From the NCBI GenBank assembly GCA_017409205.1, contig JAFQTF010000016.1, positions 1-55,386 on the forward strand: 55,386 bases of DNA, written 5' to 3'. This document shows positions 1-8,218 of the stretch, piece by piece. The notes beneath the pieces were generated by a model. The model was not told the origin of the DNA, made no database searches, and saw only the letters and a list, made by a program, of their open reading frames with translations. The stretch is from Oscillospiraceae bacterium (GTDB lineage: Bacteria; Bacillota; Clostridia; Oscillospirales; Oscillospiraceae). Numbering within the stretch: position 1 is the first letter of the stretch; each line of letters begins with the position of its first letter. The position numbers and the translations under genes were made by a program.

Positions 1-2
1 CA

Positions 3-260
3 GATAAGGGGATTCTTTATATCAACTTCGGCACGGGCAGAGAGAAAGTCTTTGATATGCATGATGACATAGTTGACGATGACGAAAGCAACTGCAGCGA
101 AGGTTGCCTCTGTCCGGAATGCGAGGCCCGGCTCAAGAAGTACGGTAAAATATCTGCAGAGGACATCTCGGATGTGGAGTGGCTGGATTTCCTGGTCGTT
201 GGAGATCATACACTGCCCCGTCCTATCGATATTTCAGATTTGGAGGATACAGATGAGTAA
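3..260 (+). CDS. Partial hypothetical protein of an integrative-element module (5' end outside window)
   Basis: The reading frame is open from the left edge of the window, and an in-frame ATG at 57 follows 18 in-frame codons, so the gene probably starts upstream and only its C-terminal 85 residues are visible. The protein is strongly acidic, with a Cys cluster (CLCPEC) and a tail rich in Asp and Glu. Its stop overlaps the ATG of the DUF4314 gene at 253 by 8 nt, so the two are translationally coupled. I do not recognise a domain. Genes of this size and composition beside DUF4314 genes are common in the accessory modules of clostridial conjugative elements, which is the only functional hint and is an inference. 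Confidence 0.55.
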   Translation, partial: DKGILYINFGTGREKVFDMHDDIVDDDESNCSEGCLCPECEARLKKYGKISAEDISDVEWLDFLVVGDHTLPRPIDISDLEDTDE

Positions 261-540
261 GGCGCCCACACCCCGTGAAGCTGCCCAGATCCGGCTCAGT
301 TATCCGCCCGGTACCCGAATTGAACTGGAACTCATGGTAGATGCTTATGCGGTGCCACCGGGAACCAGAGGCACTGTTGACCATGTAGATGATATGGGAA
401 ATGTCCACACAAAGTGGGACAATGGCAGAACACTTTCCGCAATCCCCGGAGTTGACAACTTCCGAAAGCTGACAGCCCAGGAACTTCAGGAGGAACAGCA
501 GGGGATGGCAGTTCCGAAAATGGAGGTACAGTCTCTATGA
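253..540 (+). CDS. DUF4314 domain protein of integrative elements
   Basis: A 95-residue protein whose central part matches the DUF4314 pattern: YPPGTRIELELM, then VPPGTRGTVDHVDDMGNVH, then WDNGRTLSAIPGVDNFRKL. DUF4314 is a small domain, probably a beta barrel, of unknown biochemical role. It is found mostly in integrative and conjugative elements of Firmicutes. The start at 253 is chosen because it overlaps the upstream stop and because the longer frame from 73 would lie entirely inside the preceding gene. The stop overlaps the next ATG (537) in an ATGA arrangement, so all three genes at this edge look like one operon. It marks the left edge of the window as mobile-element DNA. Confidence 0.8.
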   Translation: MSKAPTPREAAQIRLSYPPGTRIELELMVDAYAVPPGTRGTVDHVDDMGNVHTKWDNGRTLSAIPGVDNFRKLTAQELQEEQQGMAVPKMEVQSL

Positions 541-884
541 GCATCCGGAATACGACAATAACCCAACTGCGGCAGATGGAGGATCAGGAAGGTCTCGTTT
601 TGCAGGGCTGTGGTGGCTCGTTGCGGGAGTGGCAGGATGGTATCAATCACCTTCTGACAGAGGAAAGCACGATAAAAGTACAACTGACATCTTATCTCAA
701 CCGGTTTCTGAAAGACTTAAGCAGGGAGGACCGCTATCTCTTCCTGCGCAGATACTGGCATGGCGACAGAGTCGATGTGATTGCACATAGTCTTGGCATC
801 ACGCCTCACTTAGCTTCGGTCCGCCTTTTCCGTTTGCGTCAGAAACTGAAATATAATCTTCAGAGGGAGGGGATGCTGGAATGA
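537..884 (+). CDS. Chimeric gene: integrative-element protein N-terminus fused to sigma-70 region 4
   Basis: A 115-residue protein with two unrelated parts. Residues 1 to about 43 contain TTITQLRQMEDQEGLVLQGC and then EWQDGINHLLTEE, the start of a short accessory protein that usually follows DUF4314 genes in clostridial conjugative elements. Residues from about 46 onward contain LNRFLKDLSREDRYLFLRRY and then IAHSLGITPHLASVRLFRLR, a textbook sigma-70 region 4 helix-turn-helix of an ECF-type factor. Region 2, needed for core binding and -10 recognition, is missing. The downstream anti-sigma-like gene overlaps by 4 nt, as expected for the original sigma/anti-sigma pair. The simplest reading is that a deletion or element boundary near nt 670-680 joined the two genes in frame. 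The product is probably not a working sigma factor. Confidence 0.7.
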   Translation: MSIRNTTITQLRQMEDQEGLVLQGCGGSLREWQDGINHLLTEESTIKVQLTSYLNRFLKDLSREDRYLFLRRYWHGDRVDVIAHSLGITPHLASVRLFRLRQKLKYNLQREGMLE

Positions 885-1492
885 ACCGGAAACTGATTTC
901 AGAGGCAATCGGCAATATAGACGACACTTTTCTCGCAGAATCTCTGATCTGGCCGGAGAATATCCACAGGCAATCCCCGGAAAGGACTGCGAACATGAAA
1001 GCAACGGAACACGAAAAAACGGTATCTTCCAGAAAAATCATCAGCCTGCTGCTGGCTGCCTGCCTGATCCTGGCATTGGCAGGAACGGCCTATGCGGCGG
1101 ATATCGGGGGCATCCGGCGAATCATCCAGATCTGGCGTTACGGCGAACTGACCACCGCTGTGCTGGATGTGCAGGACGGGGCATATACCCTGACAGATTC
1201 GGATGGTTCGATTATCAGAGGGGGAGGCGGTGTTGCCATGGAACCGGATGGGTCCGAGCGGCCGCTGACAGAGCAGGAGCTTCTGGAGCATCTGGACCGG
1301 CCTGACCTGCGCTACATGGAGGACGGCACCATCTGGGTTTACTACCGCGGACATAAGATCAATGTGACGGAGCTGTTCGATGAGAAGGGTATCTGCTATC
1401 TGGAGCTGCGGGATGGCGAGGAGGTTATTTATGCTGTCATTGAGAAAAATGGCGGTATGACAACGAGTCCTGATAAGTATGTGCTGCCCTGA
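881..1492 (+). CDS. Membrane-anchored anti-sigma-factor-like protein
   Basis: A 203-residue protein. The N-terminus (MNRKLISEAIGNIDDTFLAE) is the short cytoplasmic motif found in many clostridial anti-sigma proteins encoded directly behind ECF sigma genes. One membrane segment follows at about residues 53-73 (IISLLLAACLILALAGTAYA), then an outside domain of about 130 residues that I do not recognise. The start overlaps the stop of the sigma region 4 gene by 4 nt (ATGA), the classic sigma/anti-sigma arrangement. The cognate sigma gene has lost region 2, so this protein may be an orphan. A strong terminator follows at 1534-1567. Confidence 0.65.
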   Translation: MNRKLISEAIGNIDDTFLAESLIWPENIHRQSPERTANMKATEHEKTVSSRKIISLLLAACLILALAGTAYAADIGGIRRIIQIWRYGELTTAVLDVQDGAYTLTDSDGSIIRGGGGVAMEPDGSERPLTEQELLEHLDRPDLRYMEDGTIWVYYRGHKINVTELFDEKGICYLELRDGEEVIYAVIEKNGGMTTSPDKYVLP

Positions 1493-1533
1493 GGGTCCGC
1501 TGCAAGACCGGATGAATGGAATATTCCCGCAGG

Positions 1534-1567
1534 CCGCCCGACAGTATCCGCTGTCGGGCGGTTTTTT
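1534..1567 (+). terminator. Rho-independent terminator after the anti-sigma-like gene
   Basis: A perfect 11-bp stem (1534-1544 with 1551-1561, CCGCCCGACAG and its complement) and a 6-nt loop are followed by TTTTTT. It ends the small operon at the left edge of the window. Confidence 0.9.
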
Positions 1568-1966
1568 ACGCGTTGTGATCCGGCATGGCAGGGGAGGGGA
1601 GCGGAATTGTACTGAGAAATAGAATAAATATACAGAAAATGAATATTCCTGAGAGAATTGAATGCCTGCGCTGTGCCAAAAACAGACGATGTCATGATTT
1701 AGCTCAGGCAAGTGTCTTTGCGAGGAGAACAAAAACATAGATTTGCTCTCTCAATCAGAAACGGCCTTTTATATGAGGTAAATAAATGGAAAATGAATTC
1801 AGGGCTGTTTCTTTGGTGAATCTGACGGAAAAAAACGGGCAAAATGGCCGCTGAAGGCTGTTGGGACGGATATAGACAGTGTATTTTTGAATAAAGACAA
1901 GTGTCCTTGTACAAAAGTCACAAATATTAAGTAATTTTGAACAGTTTATTCATTAAATTAACAAGG
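1568..1966. other. Gene-free, AT-rich stretch
   Basis: No convincing gene was found here. A possible 22-codon frame starts at 1785 behind a weak AGGT, but it has no other support. Two similar short words (CAAGTGTCTTTG near 1709 and CAAGTGTCCTTG near 1900) occur about 190 bp apart. The stretch is AT-rich compared with flanking genes and lies between the decayed element and the opp promoter, so it may be leftover sequence. Confidence 0.5.
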
Positions 1967-1995
1967 TTGAAAAAACATGTATTCTGTATTATAAT
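1967..1995 (+). promoter_or_regulatory. Sigma-A promoter of the opp operon
   Basis: TTGAAA (1967-1972), a 17-bp spacer and TATAAT (1990-1995) form a near-consensus promoter. Transcription should start near 2002, leaving a leader of about 160 nt before oppB. I see no recognisable riboswitch in that leader. Confidence 0.8.
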
Positions 1996-2164
1996 CTAAA
2001 GTAAATTTCCACACCTTTTTGAAATTCTTTGATAAATACGGTCAAAAAATTTGAAAAAGGGCGTTAAACGGCAAAAGCTGTTTTGGGAAAGAAACAAATC
2101 AAACGGGTGAATTCGGTCTATTCTGCATAAAACAAGGATTTCCCCGTGCGAAAGGAAGATGTCA

Positions 2165-3094
2165 ATGAACTCCAAAACACTGATGTACGTCCTGAAACGC
2201 ATCCTGCTCGCTGCGCTGACGGTTTGGGTTGTCATCACCATCACCTTCTTTGTATCCCACGCGGTTCCCGGCGGTCCGTTCACGGGTGAGAAGGCGATCT
2301 CCGCCGCCGCACAGGCTGCTCTGGAAGCCAAATATGGCCTGGATAAGCCTCTGATGGAACAGTATTTCACCTATCTGAGCGATGTCGTCACCAAGTTTGA
2401 CTTTGGTCCCTCCCTGAAGCAGCGTGGTCAGGATGTCAACGACATTATCTCCCGCGGCCTCAGCGTCTCCATCAAGCTGGGTCTGTCCGCTGCTGCCATC
2501 GCTGCCGTCTGCGGCATCGTTATGGGTGCAGTTGCCGCTTTGAAGCGTAACTCCGTGCTGGACCGCTGCATCATGGTGTTCTCCACCGCCTGCGTGTCCA
2601 TGCCCAGCTTCATTATGGGCTCGTTCCTCTTGTTGATCTTCTCGTTGAAATTGGGACTTCTGCCGGCAAACGGCACAACGGCGGCTGGCCTGATCCTGCC
2701 GGTCATCACCCTGTCCCTGTCTCCCATGGCCAACATCACCCGTCTGACCCGTTCCTCCATGCTGGACGTTCTGGGCCAGGACTACATCCGCACTGCTAAG
2801 GCCAAGGGTGTTTCCGGCATGAAGATCGTCTTCAAGCACGCTCTGAAGAACGCCCTGATCCCCGTCATTACTTATGTTGGCCCCATGCTGGCCTACATTG
2901 TCACCGGCTCTCTGGTTGTTGAGAAGATCTTCGCTGTCAACGGCATTGGCCGTGCCTTCGTCGGCTCCATCACCGACCGTGACTACCCCCTGATCATGGG
3001 CACCACCATCGTGCTGGCTTCTCTGATCGTCATCATGAACCTGGTCAGTGATATCCTGTACAAGGTCGTTGATCCCCGCATCAATCTGGAATAA
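2165..3094 (+). CDS. oppB: Oligopeptide ABC transporter permease OppB
   Basis: Inner-membrane permease of a peptide importer (OppB/DppB family, binding-protein-dependent transport fold), 309 residues. It has six predicted membrane spans. The first is LLAALTVWVVITITFFVSHA. The EAA-type loop that contacts the ATPase is near YIRTAKAKGVSGMKIVFKHA (about residues 212-231), and the C-terminus ends VSDILYKVVDPRI as in the family. The start at 2165 is preferred over the ATG at 2159 because the ribosome binding site AAGGAAG (2152-2158) touches the earlier ATG but sits at normal distance from the later one. It is the first gene of oppBCDFA, and oppC follows after 15 nt. Confidence 0.93.
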   Translation: MNSKTLMYVLKRILLAALTVWVVITITFFVSHAVPGGPFTGEKAISAAAQAALEAKYGLDKPLMEQYFTYLSDVVTKFDFGPSLKQRGQDVNDIISRGLSVSIKLGLSAAAIAAVCGIVMGAVAALKRNSVLDRCIMVFSTACVSMPSFIMGSFLLLIFSLKLGLLPANGTTAAGLILPVITLSLSPMANITRLTRSSMLDVLGQDYIRTAKAKGVSGMKIVFKHALKNALIPVITYVGPMLAYIVTGSLVVEKIFAVNGIGRAFVGSITDRDYPLIMGTTIVLASLIVIMNLVSDILYKVVDPRINLE

Positions 3095-3109
3095 GGAGGA
3101 CAAGTGAAT

Positions 3110-4168
3110 ATGAACCTGAAGAAACTGTCCATGCATCCCGATCTGGATTGCTTTGCACCCGCATCGGAAGCTGAAAAGGAATATATGGTGCAGATGCGCC
3201 CCTCCTCTACCTTCTTTAAGGACGGCGTCAAGCGCCTGATGAAGAACAAGATCGCTGTCATCAGCTTCTTTGTCATCGTCATCATCACCCTTTGCTCCAT
3301 CATTCTGCCCATGTTCTGGCCCTATAAGTACGACCAGATGCTGGGCGTCAGGCCCGGCCGTCCTGTTAACTCCTCCTATAACAACCTGGCTCCCTTCGAG
3401 TACGGTGAAAAGGAGCTGGAGAGAATGGCTGAGGGCGAGAAGATCTTCCCCCACATCTTCGGTACCGATGCTCAGGGCCGTGACTACTTTATCCGTGTTG
3501 TCTACGGCGCCCGTATCTCCCTGGCTGTCGGCTTCTTCGCATCCCTGATCGTTCTTGTCATCGGTCTGACCGTTGGTTCCATTTCCGGCTACTGCGGCGG
3601 CAAGGTGGATATCGTCATCATGCGTATCGTCGATATCATCTACTCCCTGCCCGATATGCTGATGGTCATCCTGCTGTCCACCGTTCTGAAGGAAGTGCTG
3701 GCTCCCCTGATCGCCGGTACCGTCCTGGAAAAGCTGGGCGTCAACATGATCTCGCTGTTCATCGTCTTCGGTCTGCTGTACTGGGTCTCCATGTCCCGTC
3801 AGATCCGTGGTCAGATCCTGTCCCTGCGTGAGCAGGAGTACGTTCTGGCTGCACAGGCCACCGGCGCCCGCGGCAAGTGGATCATCATGAAGCACCTGCT
3901 TCCCAACTGCATTTCTGTTGTGGTTATCTCCACTGCTCTGCAGATCCCCAGCGCAATCTTCACCGAAAGCTATCTGTCCTTCCTGGGTCTGGGCGTCAAT
4001 GCTCCCATGCCTTCTCTGGGCTCTCTGGCTTCCGATGCACTGAACGGTATGAACTCCTACCCCTACCGTCTGGTCATCCCCGCAATCGTGATTTCCCTGA
4101 TCGTTCTGTCTCTGAACCTGTTTGGCGATGGTCTGCGTGACGCATTCGATCCCAAGCTGAACGGTTAA
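3110..4168 (+). CDS. oppC: Oligopeptide ABC transporter permease OppC
   Basis: Second permease of the peptide importer (OppC/DppC family), 352 residues, forming the membrane channel with OppB. The N-terminal soluble stretch leads to the first span (IAVISFFVIVIITLCSIILP), followed by an outside loop of about 70 residues. The core has five more spans and an EAA loop near QEYVLAAQATGARGKWIIMK. The C-terminus (LNLFGDGLRDAFDPKL) is diagnostic for the family. The ATG at 3110 sits 9 nt after GGAGGA (3095-3100); the in-frame GTG at 3104 is too close to that site. The gap from oppB is 15 nt. Confidence 0.93.
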   Translation: MNLKKLSMHPDLDCFAPASEAEKEYMVQMRPSSTFFKDGVKRLMKNKIAVISFFVIVIITLCSIILPMFWPYKYDQMLGVRPGRPVNSSYNNLAPFEYGEKELERMAEGEKIFPHIFGTDAQGRDYFIRVVYGARISLAVGFFASLIVLVIGLTVGSISGYCGGKVDIVIMRIVDIIYSLPDMLMVILLSTVLKEVLAPLIAGTVLEKLGVNMISLFIVFGLLYWVSMSRQIRGQILSLREQEYVLAAQATGARGKWIIMKHLLPNCISVVVISTALQIPSAIFTESYLSFLGLGVNAPMPSLGSLASDALNGMNSYPYRLVIPAIVISLIVLSLNLFGDGLRDAFDPKLNG

Positions 4169-4186
4169 GAAAGGAGAGTATAAACA

Positions 4187-5203
4187 ATGGCTCTGTTAGA
4201 AGTTAGAGACCTGCATACCTCCTTCTTCACCGATGCCGGTGAAGTCAAGGCGGTCAACGGCGTTTCCTATTCCCTGGACCATGGTAAGGTTCTGGGCATC
4301 GTGGGCGAGTCCGGCTCCGGTAAGTCCGTCAGCGCCTACTCCATCATGCAGATTCTGGCCGGCACCGGCAAGATCGTCAGCGGTTCCATCAAGCTAGACG
4401 GTCAGGAACTGGTCGGCGCTGGTGAAGAAGTCATGAAGAAGGTCCGCGGCAACAAGATCTCCATCATTTTCCAGGACCCCATGACCTCCCTGAACCCCAC
4501 CTATACCATCGGCCATCAGCTGATGGAAGCAATTCTGCTGCACACCAACCGCAATAAGCAGCAGGCTTATGATCGTGCTGTTGAAATGCTGCGTCTGGTC
4601 AACATCAATGAACCCGAAAAGCGCATGAAGCAGTACCCCTTCGAGTTCTCCGGCGGTATGCGCCAGCGTGTTATGATCGCTATGGCTCTGGCCTGCGAAC
4701 CCGACATCCTGATTGCTGACGAACCCACCACTGCTCTGGACGTTACCATTCAGGCACAGATCCTGGATCTGATGAAGCAGCTGCAGGAAGAGCTGGGCAT
4801 GGCCATCATCATGATCACCCATGACCTGGGTGTTGTGGCTCAGATGTGTGACGAAGTCATCGTTATGTACGCCGGCTCTATCTGTGAGCAGGGCACTGCC
4901 GACGAGATCTTCTACAACCCCAAGCACGAGTATACCAAGGGTCTGCTGCGCTCCATCCCCACTGTTGACAGTGATGGTTCCCGTCTGCAGCCCATCACCG
5001 GTACCCCCATCGACCTGCTGAATATGCCCAAGGGCTGTCCCTTCGCACCCCGCTGCGATGCTGCCATGAAGATCTGCATCTGCGAACGCTGCGAGCGTAT
5101 GCAGATCAACGAGAACCATGCGGCTGCCTGCTGGATGAACGTGAAGGAAGGCATCGCCAACGGCACCATTAAGCTGGACGATCAGAAAGGCGGTAATGCA
5201 TAA
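4187..5203 (+). CDS. oppD: Oligopeptide ABC transporter ATPase OppD
   Basis: ATP-binding subunit of the importer, 338 residues. It contains Walker A GESGSGKS (about residue 39), the ABC signature FSGGMRQR, Walker [13 protein letters not shown] and the H-loop ITHDLG. The C-terminal extension has the oligopeptide-transporter motif [10 protein letters not shown] followed by further cysteines; in the DppD structure the equivalent cysteines hold a 4Fe-4S cluster. The ATG follows AAGGAG with good spacing. The stop overlaps the oppF start (TAATG), so OppD and OppF are translated in step, as expected for a heterodimeric ATPase pair. Confidence 0.95.
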   Translation: MALLEVRDLHTSFFTDAGEVKAVNGVSYSLDHGKVLGIVGESGSGKSVSAYSIMQILAGTGKIVSGSIKLDGQELVGAGEEVMKKVRGNKISIIFQDPMTSLNPTYTIGHQLMEAILLHTNRNKQQAYDRAVEMLRLVNINEPEKRMKQYPFEFSGGMRQRVMIAMALACEPDILIADEPTTALDVTIQAQILDLMKQLQEELGMAIIMITHDLGVVAQMCDEVIVMYAGSICEQGTADEIFYNPKHEYTKGLLRSIPTVDSDGSRLQPITGTPIDLLNMPKGCPFAPRCDAAMKICICERCERMQINENHAAACWMNVKEGIANGTIKLDDQKGGNA

Positions 5204-6192
5204 TGAGTGAAATCAGAAATGAAACTCCTCTGATCGAGGTCAGAAACCTGAAGGAGCATTTCCCCATTCAGGTCAGCGGTCTGAAGACCAAGCCCCTGAA
5301 GGCTGTCGACGGCGTTTCCTTCTCTATCAAGCGCGGCGAGACTCTGGGTCTGGTCGGCGAGTCCGGCTGCGGCAAGACTACCGTAGGTCGTACCATCCTG
5401 AACCTGTACAAGCCCACTTCCGGCGAGATCATCTATGACGGCAAGCCCATCAAGACTGCTGCCGACATCAAGGAATTCCGCAAGAAGGCCACCATGGTCT
5501 TCCAGGATCCCTACTCTTCCCTGAACCCCCGTATGACCGTTGCCGATATCATCGGCGAGCCTCTGGATGTCCATAAGCTGTATAAAACCAAGGAAGAGCG
5601 TCAGGCCCGTATTCTGGAACTGATGGACTACGTTGGTCTGAACTCCGAGCATGCCGCCCGTTACGCCCACGAGTTCTCCGGCGGTCAGCGTCAGAGAATC
5701 GGTATCGCCCGTGCTCTGGCTGTCAATCCCGAGTTCATCGTCTGTGACGAGCCCGTTTCCGCTCTGGACGTTTCCATCCAGGCACAGGTCATCAATATGT
5801 TCCAGGAACTGCAGGAAAAGCTGGGCCTGACCTATCTGTTCATCGCCCACGATCTGCTGGTTGTGCGTCATATCTCTGACCGTATTGCCGTTATGTATCT
5901 GGGTAAGATGGTGGAGCTGGCTGATGCTGATGAGATCTACGATCATCCCATGCACCCCTACTCCAAGAGCCTGCTGTCCTCCGTTCCCGTACCCGATCCC
6001 AACATCGCCCGGGCCAACAAGCGTATCATTCTGGAAGGCGACATTCCTTCCCCTCTGAACGCTCCCTCCGGCTGCCCCTTCCGTACCCGCTGCCGCTATG
6101 CAACTGACGTCTGCGCTCAGAGCATGCCCGAGTTCAAGGAAGTCAAGCCCGGCCACTTCTGCGCCTGCCATAATCTGGAGAACGTAGATTAA
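5203..6192 (+). CDS. oppF: Oligopeptide ABC transporter ATPase OppF
   Basis: Second ATP-binding subunit, 329 residues. Walker [10 protein letters not shown], signature FSGGQRQR, Walker [13 protein letters not shown] and the H-loop IAHDLL are all intact. The C-terminal motif [17 protein letters not shown] keeps the four cysteines of the family. Its ATG overlaps the oppD stop by one base. A hairpin (6210-6240) separates it from the binding-protein gene, so downstream oppA mRNA may be stabilised or uncoupled from the upstream message. Confidence 0.95.
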   Translation: MSEIRNETPLIEVRNLKEHFPIQVSGLKTKPLKAVDGVSFSIKRGETLGLVGESGCGKTTVGRTILNLYKPTSGEIIYDGKPIKTAADIKEFRKKATMVFQDPYSSLNPRMTVADIIGEPLDVHKLYKTKEERQARILELMDYVGLNSEHAARYAHEFSGGQRQRIGIARALAVNPEFIVCDEPVSALDVSIQAQVINMFQELQEKLGLTYLFIAHDLLVVRHISDRIAVMYLGKMVELADADEIYDHPMHPYSKSLLSSVPVPDPNIARANKRIILEGDIPSPLNAPSGCPFRTRCRYATDVCAQSMPEFKEVKPGHFCACHNLENVD

Positions 6193-6209
6193 TCCTATTG
6201 GTTCATCTT

Positions 6210-6240
6210 TGTTCCTGCATTCCAAGGGGATGCAGGAACA
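6210..6240 (+). other. Intercistronic hairpin between oppF and oppA
   Basis: A perfect 11-bp stem (TGTTCCTGCAT 6210-6220, ATGCAGGAACA 6230-6240) with a 9-nt loop, without a following T-run. It is therefore unlikely to be a full terminator. Such hairpins before binding-protein genes often protect the downstream message from degradation so that the binding protein is made in excess; that role is inferred here. Confidence 0.65.
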
Positions 6241-6281
6241 AATCGTGAATAAAAAAGTATATCATGAAGGGAAAATGTAAC

Positions 6282-8102
6282 ATGAAGAAACTGATTGCTC
6301 TGCTTCTGGCAACTGTCATGGTTCTGAGCCTGGCCGCTTGCGGCGGCAGCTCCGCACCTGCAGCTTCCGATGCACCCGCAGAAGATGCACCTGCAGCTTC
6401 CGGCAAGGTGGATACCTCCGCTATGTCCGAGAAGGAAAAGGCCATCGCTGAGGGCGAGATCCGTAACGCTCTGGCTATGCTGATCGACCGTAACTACATC
6501 ATCGAGAACATCGCTCAGGGCGGCCAGACCCCCGCTTCCTCCTTCGTTCCCATGGGTATGACCGACTTCGTTGGCGGCCAGTTCTATGAGAACGCCGGTG
6601 ACCCCGATGACGGCTATGCCGGCTACTGGGACACCTCTGCTGAAGCCTACGAGGACAACTTCGAGAAGGCTTACGAGATCCTGACCAAGTACTATGATGT
6701 TGACGAGAACGGTATGCTGGTTGGTTTCCCCACCCTGACCTACCTGTACAACACCATGGAATCCCACAAGGCTGTCGGCGAGCACCTGCAGGCTGTCTTC
6801 GCTTCCATCGGCATCAATCTGCAGCTGGAGAACCAGGAATGGAACACCTTCCAGAACACCCGTAAGGCCGGCGATTTCTCCATCGCCCGTCACGGCTGGT
6901 ACGCTGACTACAACGACCCCGTTGGTATGCTGGACCTGTGGATGTCCAACTCCGGCAACAACGACGCTCAGCTGGGTAAGGGCGAGCATGCCAACCTGGC
7001 TGTCTACGACATGGACCTGACCCCCTGGGGCTACGACATTGTTGTTGAGAACGGCACCTGGGCTGAGACCTTCGACGTTCTGATCAACGTTATCAAGTCC
7101 TGCACCGACGAAGAAGCCCGCTTCGAGATGATGCACTACGCTGAAGACATGCTGGCTGCTACCGGCGCCCTGGTCAACCTGTACTACTACACCGACTTCT
7201 ACCTGCAGGACAAGTCTGTTGAGAACGTCGGCGTCAACCCCTTCGGCTACAAGTACTTCATGCACTCCACCGTCAATGGTGCTTCCGACTCCATCTCTGT
7301 CTGCCTGTCCTCCGAGCCCGACACCATCGACCCCGCTCTGAACTCCTCCGTTGACGGCGCCATCACCTGCCAGCACGCTTTCGCCGGCCTGGCAAAGTGG
7401 ACTGCTGCTGAAGACGGCTCCTACACCAAGATCGTCACCGACTGCGCTGAAGAGCTGGTTGCTCCCGTTGTCAACGAAGACGGCACCGCTACCTACACCT
7501 ACACCCTGAAGGAAGGCCTGGTCTGGTCCGATGGCGAGCCCCTGACCGCTGCTGACTTTGCCTTCGCATGGAACCGCGCTGCTTCTCCCGAGCTGGGCGC
7601 TTCCTATGGTTACATGTTCGACTACATCAAGCGCAACGAAGACGGCACCCTGGCTGTTGAGGCTGTTGACGATCGTACTCTGGTCGTTACCCTGAACAAC
7701 CTGACTCCCTTCTGGAACGAGCTGCTGGCCTTCACCACCTATATGCCCGTCCGTGAGGACGTCGTTGCCAACGAAGGCTGGGCTACCGAGGCTGGTACTT
7801 ACATCACCAACGGTGCTTACAAGCTGACCGAGTGGGAACATGATTCCGTCATGGTTCTGACCAAGAACGAACTGTATCATGATGCTGCCAACATCGGCAT
7901 GCAGGAGATCAAGTGCTACCTGTCCGATGATGACAACAACATCCTGACCAACTGGAAGAACGACACCTGGCTGTTCGTGGAGTCCTGCCCCACCAACGAA
8001 ATGCCCGCTGTCAAGGCTGAGTATCCCGATGAGTTCTTCATCGCTCCCTCCACTGGTACCTACTTCCTGCTGTTCAACATGAACGAGCCCCTGCTGCCCT
8101 GA
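6282..8102 (+). CDS. oppA: Oligopeptide-binding lipoprotein OppA with its two halves in swapped (circularly permuted) order
   Basis: Extracellular substrate-binding lipoprotein of the peptide importer (SBP_bac_5 family), 606 residues. The start at 6282 has AAGGGA 9 nt upstream and gives a clean signal peptide with the lipobox LAAC (Cys20), then an Ala/Pro-rich linker. Unusually, residues about 60-335 (from IRNALAMLIDRNYIIENIAQ to NPFGYKYFMHST) match what is normally the C-terminal half. Residues about 337-606 (from SISVCLSSEPDTIDPALNSS to TGTYFLLFNMNEPLLP) match what is normally the N-terminal half of the mature protein. In ordinary family members the FNMNEPLL segment runs straight into the segment that here begins the protein. 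The frame is open throughout and codon use is that of a highly expressed gene, so it does not look like decay. The order is what I see; preserved function is an inference. Confidence 0.88.
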   Translation: MKKLIALLLATVMVLSLAACGGSSAPAASDAPAEDAPAASGKVDTSAMSEKEKAIAEGEIRNALAMLIDRNYIIENIAQGGQTPASSFVPMGMTDFVGGQFYENAGDPDDGYAGYWDTSAEAYEDNFEKAYEILTKYYDVDENGMLVGFPTLTYLYNTMESHKAVGEHLQAVFASIGINLQLENQEWNTFQNTRKAGDFSIARHGWYADYNDPVGMLDLWMSNSGNNDAQLGKGEHANLAVYDMDLTPWGYDIVVENGTWAETFDVLINVIKSCTDEEARFEMMHYAEDMLAATGALVNLYYYTDFYLQDKSVENVGVNPFGYKYFMHSTVNGASDSISVCLSSEPDTIDPALNSSVDGAITCQHAFAGLAKWTAAEDGSYTKIVTDCAEELVAPVVNEDGTATYTYTLKEGLVWSDGEPLTAADFAFAWNRAASPELGASYGYMFDYIKRNEDGTLAVEAVDDRTLVVTLNNLTPFWNELLAFTTYMPVREDVVANEGWATEAGTYITNGAYKLTEWEHDSVMVLTKNELYHDAANIGMQEIKCYLSDDDNNILTNWKNDTWLFVESCPTNEMPAVKAEYPDEFFIAPSTGTYFLLFNMNEPLLP

Positions 8103-8130
8103 TTCTCTGAACAGTAACCGGTAAATTTGA

Positions 8131-8158
8131 CCCCGGCTTCCTCGGAAGCCGGGGTTTT
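8131..8158 (+). terminator. Terminator of the opp operon
   Basis: A 10-bp stem CCCCGGCTTC/GAAGCCGGGG (8131-8140 with 8145-8154) with a CTCG loop, followed by TTTT. It lies 29 nt after the oppA stop. Confidence 0.85.
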
Positions 8159-8218
8159 CCTGTTGCAAAATCCGCAAGTTTGCGGTAACATAGGGTGAGA
8201 GAAAAAGGAGGCGGATTT

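Noticed and set aside
1785-1853. A 22-codon peptide gene between the left-edge element and opp
   Set aside because: The ribosome binding site is weak, there is no promoter of its own and no recognisable peptide feature.
2162-3895. A 577-codon open frame on the minus strand across oppB and oppC
   Set aside because: It is the mirror of strongly codon-biased plus-strand genes; its protein is low-complexity (rich in Asp, Gln, His and Gly), has no ribosome binding site, and the plus-strand proteins are certain.
6282-8102. OppA as a broken gene or two fused fragments of different proteins
   Set aside because: The frame is uninterrupted, both halves are complementary parts of one family with no overlap or gap, and the signal peptide and lipobox are intact, which fits permutation better than decay. 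An assembly error remains possible and is noted in the finding.
6195-8177. A 660-codon open frame antisense to oppA
   Set aside because: Same cause as above; the Val/Gly/Gln-rich translation matches nothing and the sense protein carries clear family motifs on both halves.
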